Source: Romanomermis culicivorax (lineage: Eukaryota; Nematoda; Enoplea; Mermithida; Mermithidae). Taken from it: 64,000 nucleotides of DNA. Location: the NCBI GenBank assembly GCA_963922205.1, contig CAWUHX010000037.1:1488001-1552000 (forward strand). Reading direction: 5' to 3'. Under the pieces are notes generated by a model. The model saw only the letters and a list, made by a program, of their open reading frames with translations, did not search any database and was not told where the DNA came from. How positions within the stretch are numbered: the first letter of the stretch is position 1; every line of letters starts with the position of its first letter. The position numbers and the translations under genes were made by a program. This document shows, one piece after another, positions 22,209 through 34,200 of this stretch.

Positions 22209-25200
22209 CTGAAAAGAAATTATGACAAGATGAGTAAAATATACAAGTAGCAGAAAATGGAAGACATTTTGTGTGCAGACAAGGGAGGGTTTACCTAACT
22301 TGCGGCTACACCCTCCTAAGCATGGGATGTTGTTATTGTTGATTAGAGGTTTTTTAGAGCGGCGCTAATAAAGTAGGGCTGCGGTAATGAAAATTTTAGT
22401 TGCGCCAAGAAAATGTAACAAATTAAAGAAAGTTAGTGGCTGCGGTCATACATCCGCGACATGGAAATTCTACTGGGGTCAGCAAAAATATGCTGATGGT
22501 CAATTGAAACCCGACATCCCTCATGTGCATGTATGGCTGCGGTAAGGGGTATGCCGCTAGAAAAGCGATATCAACTATTACAAAATCGGCGGACTTCTTC
22601 CCACGGATACGCTTATGCCCCAGATTTTGGAGCCGTTACATGTCGGATTAAGTCTACTTTGCTCAGACGCTTTGACCGAAGAGACCATACTTAGTAGAAA
22701 TGAAGGATCTTCACATAATTTTTGGGATAAAACGTCGCCTTTTCGACCATGTACAGTGCTGTAAGTGCTATGTAACATCTAAAAATATGAAGAACTCGTA
22801 CATCATACATGTACACAGGTACGTAACTAGGGAGGGTGGGTCAGGATTCCCCTATCTATTAATGCAGCTTCATTATCAGAATGTAATGATTGGTGATAGA
22901 CGTACACCGCTTCGTTAAATTTGAATAGATGATGTTATTCATAGTTAGATACCAATTCAAAAAATAAATTTTGATCGTTAGTAGAAGGGTTTTTTTTGCA
23001 CACAGCAACCGAACTTCGGGCTGTGCAACCAAATTTTTCTGCCAGGTTGCACAGTGGAACCTAAAGCCTGGCGATCATTTTGATTAAGTTATAGGATTTT
23101 ATGTCCAGAAATTCATCTCCATGCGTTTTAAAACGAAAAATGCTGAAAATTTATCGGGCGCTTCGCCTCAGATTTCAAATAATTTGCAATTCTTCATGTA
23201 AATTTCTAGTTCAAGATTGAAACATGCCGTCCTATTTTATACTTACAGCTTTTAAACATCAATGCATAATAGATGAAAATTTGATCTATTATTTTTTGAC
23301 ATAATTGAAAAAAAGATCAAGATTTTTCTCGATTGTTTTCCGAAAATCTTTTTGCAATGTTAAAATATTCATGTGTTTTGTGAACATAAACTTTTCCCAT
23401 TTGAAATACGATTCGAACACCATCAGCCCAGAAAAATGACAGCTGTGCTTTATGATTGAACAGTCCACATTATCGCCTGATTAATTTCCGTATTTTGTGC
23501 AACTGAAAAATGACAGAATTCGCTGAAAAAGTAATGCTTTTTTCAAGGAAATAAATGTTGAAAAGCTCCGTTTTTCTGCGTTTTAGACTATTGAAATTGA
23601 GATAATTTTCTGGCGCTACGCGCCGGAATGAACGATCTTCGACTGAAAGATCGAATGTCTGCTGCTGAATTCTTTGCAAGCAACATTCTCGTGCTTTGTA
23701 GATCATCTAAAAACTATCTCTTTTCATGCATTATTATGATTATCTGTGCTAAAAAACAGTGATTATGAGCGATAACCGATGGTTACAGAAGAATAAGTTG
23801 AAAAATACGTTTTCGGACATTTTAGAAGCTTTGAAATGAAAATTAATTTAGTGCTGCGCACCGAATAAGGTAGTCTTACCAGGCTTTTCATTATTTTCCT
23901 CCAAAACTCATGAAATCCAGTGGCCAAAGTTTAGAACAGAAGCGATATGAATGAAGTTCAAGAAAATTAACGTTCAATCGTTTTTCTGATAAATGCCAGT
24001 AGATTTTATGAATTTTAGAGAGCAACTAGAAATTTCTCTGCGTAACCAAATTTTTGGCCCAAGTTGCATATCGCAACCTGGCCTGTGCAAAAAACCCTGA
24101 GGAGTATGGTCCAAGTTATCTGTTGGTATTCATTTTCAAAGATTCATCGAGCCCAACGTAGCTAAAAATCGATTTTTTCTGGACCTTCGCACCAGACCCC
24201 ACCAGGAGGCGACTACGCGACCTCACCAGGTCAAGTTTCGTCTATGTTGAAATATTTTAGTATCTAAGACATATTAAAATCAAGACTGGATTGACATTAT
24301 TTTGTATTATTCTGGAGCTCTTAGTCTACAAAGGTGAATAACGAGTTTCCTATACCAAAGATTATAAACTCCAGTTCAAAGATGTGTTCCAAGTTTCCGC
24401 ATTATTGGCTGTCGAAATACCAAAACTGAACTTTTATTCAGCCGCCTATTATCAATGGCAGTGTTATTGCCTCAGGGGGAGTATTAATAATGTGAACTGT
24501 TTGATATGGTACATCTATCCATACAAGAACAGGAGGCTCGGCCATTCTCTACCAGGCCCGGGTCGAACCGAGTTGCCTGGTCGACTACTGCCTACGATCT
24601 CACCCATTAGGCCTCGTCTGATTTCCCAAACCTCCGAGCTCTGTTACATTAATGGCTTTTCGTAATTTTTGTTACGAGTGACTTGAAAGTATTGCAAGGC
24701 AAGACAGTATGTCAAAGACCAGTCCATGCCTTTGTTGATTGGCAGTTTCCTGTCATCTAATGTAGTTTTTGGTCATAAATGCATACATAACTTTTAGAAA
24801 ACTGATCACTGAAAACTGAGACTAGTCAGTCTATGCCTGGACTTTAAGGGGCATAGTATTAGTAATTCAACAAATTTTCAATACTCTTTGTGAATGTATG
24901 TCGCACATGTAAAGATGCAGTGTGAGATACATACTACACACATGCCAAGTAGATGATTTTGTGCAACAAGAAATATTAGTTAAATATTTCACTGGAACTG
25001 ATTATTGAAAATGATATTTTGACTCTGAAACGTCATGAGAAAATTTATGCTGAAAATCCCGCATTTTGAGAACTAGGATAAAAGAGCGCTACTTAGGATC
25101 AAGGATTGCACTAACTACAGGAGCGACAGAATTTTAATTTGAGGCATACATATGAAAAAAATTACGTTCTATCATCATCAAAATGGTCCTTACAATCACA

Positions 25201-28200
25201 AGGGACGAAATTTTTTTAATTAGATCTAGTATAATTTAATTGTAAATTATTGACATCAAAACGTTTACAACTTGGCACTCAAGGTTGAGCATCTGATACT
25301 GATTAGCAAACTATCGTCAACCATAGATACATATAGTGGAGTTAAAGGAAGGTAAACCCCGGTACTCGAGACGCCGGATATCAAACGGAACCGAAAGTTG
25401 AAGGAAAGTTTTCTCCAGTGTTTTTTTTGCACGAGCTGTTTTGCACGGTGCAAAAAAATCACTAAAAAAGTTTTGCACGCCAGAAAATTTTTTTGTACTA
25501 TAAATAAATATATCATTTTTTCCATAAAAAAGAGGTCAAATCTCTTTCCACACGTGGAAAATTTTTTGGAAAAAAATCTCAAAAATTAGATTTGAATTTT
25601 TTGTTCATAAATCGTAATTTCTAGAAATTTTATCATTTGAAAAATTTTTAAATCAATATTTGTAGGTAACGTTTTATAAATTTGGCCGAAAAACAGGGTT
25701 TTTTGTTTTTTTCTCGACAGGCCATTTGGCTCCTAAGGTCGAAATTTTACAGGCTAATAGGAATTCCAACAAGCCAAAACTAAAAAGTTCGTAAATAAAT
25801 GTGGTAGTAAAAAAACTGTTTTTTTCAACAAATTTATTCAAAAACACTCTTCAAAATCACAGTAGAAGCACACATAACAGATCAATCATTTTGAATACAT
25901 TCTTAATCACACACAGAATGATAAGGCTCACAAATTAGATCAGTCATTATTCAAATCAATCATCATAGTTTTTTCGCACAAGCCAGGTAGATCTGTAACT
26001 TGGGGAAAAATTTGGTTGCGCAGATTAATTTTTAGTTGCTCACTCTAAAATTGATAAATTCGCTCAATTTCATACGAAAAATGATTAAAAGTTACTGCCC
26101 TTGTATTTCATTCACTTAACGTCTGTTCCTGACTTCCGCTCTTTTCACCATTTGATTGGCGGAAGAGGTCAAACATTTACCTCCATTTTGGATCTTATAT
26201 ATCTGGAGCCTGTTATACCAATCACAATTATTCATCAAAGCGATTGTTTTCCCACGATATATAACATAAAAAAGTGCGATAGGTATTTTACATCAGACTT
26301 GAATATCTCTGGCGCCTATCACTGAAAGAAAATTTTAGATTATGATATTCATAGCTTTGGAAAATGAATACAATATCTTTTTCCTGCATGAGGGGTCTAT
26401 TTTTTCAGTGAGTTCAATGTGTTTTCATTGGGGCAAACTAAAATTCGAAAATTAGGCAAACAACAATGAATCTGGATGACTTCCTCAGATAGCAAGAACC
26501 TCTGCCATTTTCGCATGCTGATGATGTTTTAATCATTTTACAAATGGAAAAAATTATGTTCACCAAAGCGAAAAATTCTAAAGCGCCGCAAAACGATTTA
26601 AAAAAATTAATCTAGAAAAATCTTGATTTTTGTCGAATACGTGGAAAAAACAATACAAGGTCAAATATTCATCCATAAAATGCTGCTATCCGAAAGCTAT
26701 AAGCATAAGCTAGGATGACATTTTCTGATCGCACAACAGAAATGATACCAACAATTATAAATGAATTGAAATCCGACGCAAAGCGCCGAAAAATTTTCGG
26801 TATTTTTCATTTCAAAATGCATAAAAATGCATCTCCGCACAGGAAGCCCTGTAGCCTTATCAAAAAGTGTGGTAAGGCTCTCATTTTTACAAGCCAGTTT
26901 GGCTTGTGCCCCTAAATTTTTAGGAGCCAATCAGAATTTTTAGGAGCCATGGCTCCAAATTGACCAAAAGAAAACCTGCCGAAAAGCTACGGGTCAGAAG
27001 CGTAGAAATTTTCCGAAAATACTTCCATGAAGCTTTTGAATTGAATTTAGGTTAAGAAAGGAACAACCGCTTCAAAAAGTTTAGAAAGTTGATGTGTTGA
27101 TATTTCTCGAAAAATGTATGATGGAAAAATATGGATCTTCATTGAATATAATGATATAATATTGAAGATCACCAATTAGACATGAAAATACGTTTAAGAT
27201 AATGAAAATTATTAAAAATTAGTGATAAGTGAAGATAGAAATCTTAAAACCCGCGCCTGAGCTTGACAATAAACAATAATGATTACTATAGTTAAAAACG
27301 GCGCGAAGTGCCGGAAAATTATGAGATTTGGACCTACTAAAATGCACCAAAATGCATCTTTTCTATATGAAAACACCAAATTTTTTCCCCACATTTGATA
27401 AAAATGTTTTGCACGGTGCAAAAAATCTGAAAAAAAGTTTTGCACGGGCGGAAAAAGTTTCGCACAGTGCAAAAAAAAACACTGGTTTTCTCATTACTTT
27501 CCGGATATCAGTCAGATAATGTTGCTTATGGATGGTAATTGATACATATCTTACAGTATGATCATGTTACATGATGTACAAGTGCAATTGATACATAACT
27601 TACACTTTGATTACATAACATGATGTGCGGGTACATTTCATGTACCGTATTTTCCTGGAACGTTCTAGTGCCCTCCACAATATTTGATAATATTCTTTTC
27701 GTGTACATCCTACAATGTTCTAGAACATTCCGTGATTTTCCATGATAGTATAAGTCATGTTGTTTTGGGTACTATTCAGTGCATTCCTTTAGCATGTTGT
27801 TATAGTTAGCCTTATCAAACTTAGCTATTTACCAGCTAATATTCCAGCTGGACATTCACCAATTATCCCGAGACTAGTCTATTTTAAACTTAGTTCAGTC
27901 ATTATTCAAGACACAACAATGGGGCCCTCTTTTTGTTTTTCATCATTGACTCCCAAAGCCTGATGAAAGGTCAAAAAACCTCTCCTAAAAGATTTTTGCC
28001 ATTCATGTCTCCTGTCAACTAAATTAAGAATACAGTAGCATCGGCGCGGAGGAAAGACAAATTTTCACCTTTGTTCATGTTTGATGACTTAAAGTTGCAT
28101 TTCCCAGTATTGAAATCTGTCAAAAATTATATTTATTCCCTTTGGGGGCCCGCGCGCTGGTTTCATCAAGAGTAAACCATTGCAGTATGCGTTGCAGCTA

Positions 28201-31200
28201 ATCATTCACGAAAAATCTAACCAAAAGTAATTTCTACATGAAATGATTTATTTCCGTCCACGTTTGACGCATTTAACAATTTTTTCCATCAATAAACGGA
28301 TTTTTTTAATCACTCGAATTCGGATGAACAGAAATATAGATTAGAAACGTAAACAAGCGAGATTGCAGATTTGCTTGCTCAAAATATCGAAAATCTATTT
28401 CTCGTCAATTTCAATTCAAGTCAGGACCATACATGTAATTGGGGGGGGGGGGGGGGGGGGGAGTGCTATGGGAACCCCCCCCGGAAATCGTCGACCATAT
28501 GGCTAGCCATTGGGCGACCCCCCCCAGGATTTTCAAATCCTATGGCTAGCCATATGGTAGCCCTAGGGACCCCCATAGTTTTAGTCGGAAAAATACTGAA
28601 AAATGTCTTTTTTTCACGAAAAATGTCAATTTTTGAACAAAAAATGGCCAAAAACGTCAATTTTTTCGGCGCTTCGCGCCATAAGTACATATTTTATCAT
28701 TTTAAAACAAAAATTACTACTTTTGAAACCGTTTTTTTCGGACATTTTTCATTAAAAAAATCGGATTTGTTTTCCTTCAGGGACCCCTCCCCCCAAAATT
28801 TTGGGAATTACTGACCCCCGGCCCGAAAAAAGTGCTCCAACCCCCCAGACCTCGGAGCTCCGTTACATGTATGGTCAGGACTACATTTTGTATTGTATGC
28901 CTTACCTTACTGATTTTACTGCAGAACGGTGCTAGATTCAGTATTTTTGGGAATTCAACGAACTTATTGACCTTCATGAAACCTCCACCGAACTGAAAGA
29001 AAAATACACACAGGATAGATAAATAGAAAACTGGTTAGATTCATCGGCTAACCTGATGAAACCTCTTCAAATGAAGAGTAAGAACAGCGGGTGGGCTGAA
29101 TATGATATATTTCTTTAAGGCGTCGGTGTACACAATTTTGGACGGTTTCTCCTCTGAATGAATTCAACCATAAGGATATTTTTTTTAGTTCGGCAACATC
29201 AAAACAGACTATTCTATCGAGCTGAATAAGAAACCGCATAAAATGCCCTCGATCTACAAACATAACAGTTAGACATTGTCAATATGCTACCGTCAAAATT
29301 TTGCAGTAGTTTTTCATCTTATTGGACACGTGAAAAACAATAAAAAGTTGTCGAAGGACGATTCGCTGATTATCTTCTGACTTTAGAGTCAATGTCTTCA
29401 AGGATATAAAAAACACAAATTGAAGAATGAATAATATTTACCTTCATCCACGTCTTTTCTATGGCAGTGGAAATTCTTGGTACAATTTTCACAGCCAAAC
29501 TTATTCCTATCGCACAACTTTTCGGTGGACATGAACTGGGCTAAACAATCTGTTAAGTGACAAACTTTAGTGTCGGGTCTGCCCGAAACGGTGTCTAACG
29601 GTTCGGTAAATTGCAACCATTTATCGTCGACCAACTCGATGGCAGAATCGTTATTCATGACTACTATAGAATCACTATCCGAATTTGCATTGCCATTATC
29701 AATGTCCAAATCGCTGGTAGCTCTTCCGAGGTCACAAAGGTTTTGTTCGACTTTTGCTCCATCATCCGGAATAGGCACTTTTTCGAAACTACCGTCCGAA
29801 TTTTGCGCGTCTTGATTTTCACTGTTTTCAGTATTTTTGTTCCTGTTTTCGTTTTCATTTTCCAAATTCAGAGAATCCATCTTTTCTATGGTCAAGTCTA
29901 GAGAAGAAGTAAGACTAATGATTAAACAGACTAGCATATTCATCCCAGGATTAATAGACCATCGGAATTTATTATATTTAAATTCTAATAATGATATATA
30001 TGACAATTCATCTCGGGACACCCTCGTGTAAACAAAATTCCATATATTTAACTTTGGTATAAATGATTATTGTTTGATAAAAATTCAACAGCGTATTCTG
30101 TTGTGCGTAGAGCTGATTTTTTATTTTGGTTATGCGAAAAATAATATAAATCCATTCGGCTTTGAAAGTATTTTTCTGAAAAGTGTGGGAACTGTACATA
30201 CCCAGTACATTCGTTTCTTTCTCAATTTTTCTTCTTTTCGAATTCTGGTAATAGGTATGTAAAATGATTTATAGCACAAAGCTGTAAGAGATTCTTAACT
30301 GTTACTTTTGCTTGTTTACGGGCAAGAATACGTTCTTTCTTCATGGCATATTTACTTTTTTCCGAACTAATCGAACTGGTGTGAATCAAGTTCTGCAAAA
30401 CAAGATTACTATGTACATACAAGCACATATTGAATACGATGTTGTTTCCAGCACGTTATTAATTATTGAGTTATGAAATCAGAAACCTATCGGAATCCGT
30501 GGCTGAATCAATAGAATACCGTATTGATTACAAGGCGGCTATTTTCAACGACTGGCAAAGACAAATCCAGGAACGATTCGATACGAGTTGAAACGTGGTT
30601 ACATTGCAAGCATTTTATACACTGTAATAATTCACCGCCGAAAATCTGTTCGACGCACGTGAATTTCGCGGCTTGATCGTAAGCTAATATGGATAAAATT
30701 TGAATTCAAAAGAATTTTTAAAATATCAACTTTCACTTTTACAACTGAAACTACAGTGAAACATGAAGAAGAGAACTTGAAAAAAATATGACCAATAAGG
30801 CTACTTTGTATGCACCTTTGAGACTCCTCTGTATGTTTCCGGGGACCGTTTTTGGATCAACATTCTTTTTGAAGCCGAAATGGAGTAATATAGCCGTTTT
30901 TCGTCTAATGCTTTCTTCGTGGCGAAGGGCGTCCAATAAATATCGCAGAAGTTCATGACTATCTTGTTGTTCGTAACTACGGAACCTGTGGGCTCTGATG
31001 ATTATAAAAAATTGTAACAAACGGCGTCAGTGAGAGACAGTAATACTTTTTGCAAACTTCGTCGAATAAGGCTCTTGGAGTTATCACGGTGGTCGAATTT
31101 TTATCAAAAACTTGATACAATTCTCGTAGCGCATGCGTCAGGTTACCGAGCTCGGTTTTAATCGTGACGGTGATAGGATGCAAATTGTTTTCCTAAACAA

Positions 31201-34200
31201 GTAAACGCTTCGGCGTGATATGTTTTTACTAGTAAATAGAAACAAATAAATCTTAAAAAGACAGTGTAACTTTACTAGTTTGCAGACTTTGTGAAAATTT
31301 TTTTGCAAATTATCGCGTGATTTTTTGATAATTTTGGAAGGAAGTACAGAAGAGAGACACATTACGAGACGCAAAACTGCATTTTTATTAGTAGCATAAC
31401 AACCACGTGAGGTTGAAAATAGTCGTGAGGTTGAAAACGAAGGACTGCACACGAGGAACATTTTACAAAAATCCCAAAAATTATCAATGAGGCCCATATC
31501 TGTGCATTGGAGAGGGGGTATGGCGAGGGTATTAGCCCGACCACGCCCGGCGGATGCTCATTTACTACCCAAGGTCAATATTCGAGCATTTTCTGCGGTT
31601 TACAAGAACCTTTTTTTCGAATAGTAAAAGCAAAATACTGTCATTTCAACTTAAATATCAGTCAGTTCGAGCTAGTTAACTGTGCGCACTGTGTGAGGAT
31701 TAGTGAGGCTTCATCTAACGACTGTCTTCGGATTTAGTCTAATAAACAAATAAATATATTTTATAAATGTATTGTGTAGAAAATCGACAAATGTATAAGC
31801 TTGCTCAGTCGAATGTACTAGAAGGATTATTCAACCACAAGTTTCATCAATTATTATAAACTGCTTACTTGATCATTACCGTTTGAAATCAATTTGTCGT
31901 AATCGTCTAGTTTTTCGCTAGTCAAATGCGGAATCAAACTCATTTTCGACCCCTTTTCAATGCTGGTGTCTAGCAGCATTTGCCGTAAACAATTAGTTTG
32001 CATTAGATTTTGTACTACGGAGTTGAAAAAACACGTATTTCCCATATTCGACAAACCCTAATAATAATAAATTTTTCAGAGGAATCAAAACGTAATTTAA
32101 TAAACTTACTTTGATGGGGACTTGTGCCAAATTCAGCTTGCATTCTTGCTTTGTAAATTTTTTACCTTTCAAAGCGCTACTGAGCTTTTCTTCCGGTTGC
32201 TTGGGTTCTATAATGTTTGCCTCAGATATTGGCGACTCGAGCGATTTTTTGATAAATAAATGAAGTGTATGGAGCATGGTTCGGATTGAAGGAGGGCATG
32301 ATTTACGAGGTACTTCGTCATCGCAATCGTAGCACCTACAAAAATGACGCACGTCGAGAACGAGACTATACAATACACACACAATATTATCTGGCATAAA
32401 ATGGGCATCATCAAGTTACTGAACGCCGATATTTTCAGTCAGAAGCCGCTGAAAACAGGTCTCATTCAAGAGCCTTTGACTCAATCCCTTTTGGAATGAT
32501 AGTTAAAGGTCAACGCAAAAAGTACTATTCTTTCCGACGTACTCGTATCTCCATCACTGTATGAGCTAATGAGAATTGAAAAAAATCAGACCCTCTTCCG
32601 GCTGACTAATTTAAATTAATGTAAATCGATTACAGTATGAAGATTGAACATCGATCCAATGAACTGATAAAGCACAATGAACTGATGAAGCAATGAATAC
32701 ATGCCTACCATATGGCTAATGTCTCTAAATTGAGCACTATACGATGAGATGATGAACGTGGGGCTTCCGAATGTGATACCGCGTGAGCATGCTCTGAATA
32801 TCTTCCACACCCCTAAAACGAAACATCAGAGGACAGTATTTTTATTGCCTTTAGATTGATATGCTGTTACTTTATGTCCGCATTGCATACATGCCCAAAC
32901 GGGACCACGTTCGTCCTTTTTCAGTCCCTCTCTCTGACATTCCTAAAATATAAATTTTCGTTTTAAAAAATTAATTTAGTAAACTATGAACCTAACGTCG
33001 CAGTTGAAGTCAGTCGATTTCCTTAAAATTTTATTCAATGTATTTGTGTCGACGTTTCGCTTCAAATGCGTGCAAAGGGTTGGTGTACTTGAGTTGGCCC
33101 CATGAGAATTGTTTTCTGAAAAGGCACGTTTTTAGTCAGACTGTGGTAAACGTTGGGAAAAACAAACATATCTGTCAAATAAGATAATTCGCTTCTCGGG
33201 TATTGATAGAGATAGGAATCAGTAGTTATACGTATTATTCACATTTTGCTGAATAATATTTTTATTTATTTTGAAGGCTTTGAAATTTCAAATTTTATTA
33301 TAACTTTGAATCTTAAATTTTTATAGTTTACATGAATCTTTGTGATATTTTCGGCAATAACTTGGATTCTTTCTGAAGGGAGCTAGCGATCTTGACTATA
33401 GTAGATTTGACCGGTATTCTTGTGCCTTGCGTTCATCAATCATATAATATAACGTTATGGAATGTGGTGACCATTAATTGATGGCGAATTTCCGTGCACA
33501 GACCTAAGCAGGCTCATCCTCAGTTTACTCCGAACCTAATGCTTAGACATGGACCGCTAATGCTTACTGAGCTGCAACCCTCTAGGCTTCAGCTTAGGTT
33601 TGACTTTAGACCACACATGTAACTGGGGGGAGTGCTATAGGAACCCGCCAGAAACCGTCGTCCATATGGCTAGCCATTGGGCGGCCCCCCAGGATTTTTC
33701 AATCCTATGGCTGGCCACATGGTAGTCATAGCGACCCCATACTTCTGGTTGGAAAAATACTGAAAAATGTCAATTTTTTGACGAAAAATGTCCATTCTTT
33801 TTATAAAAATGCCGATTTTTGAACAAAAACATGGTCAAATACATTTTTTAACAATTTTTTGAACCGTTTTTGTAATTTTGTTGGTGAAAAGAATCAAATT
33901 TTTCTTCCTTCACAGACCCCCTAAAATTTTGGAGAATCAGTGATCTCCAGTGCCAAAAAAGTCGACCGACCTCCCCTCCAGATCTCGGGTCCCGTTACAT
34001 GTATGGTTTGGACTCGTGTTTAGGCTTAGGCGTTGGCCCGCGGGATAATCTTATTCTATATGCTATGAGCAAATGATACTTATAAGTAGAGCTTCACACC
34101 GGGTACCCGAATTACCCGGGTAATTCGGGTACCCGTTTTGTATCACGCATAATATGTAGACTTGAGAGTAGAGGTGTATGCATAGTTTTTTTAGCCTTTT

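Noticed and set aside
27718..27730. Perfect heat-shock element (TTCtaGAAcaTTC)
   Set aside because: It lies in a transposon-rich intron, far from any start, with no heat-shock gene nearby; a single match is expected by chance.
28440..28462. Long G homopolymer that might be a regulatory quadruplex
   Set aside because: The run is present at the same place in every MITE family copy, with varying length; it is a feature of the element and prone to sequencing error.
30008..30199. Possible extra USP exon after CACTTTTCAG
   Set aside because: Good acceptor, but the translation (WIYIIFRITKIKNQLYAQQN) has no match to the USP insert and no good donor, so it is not included.
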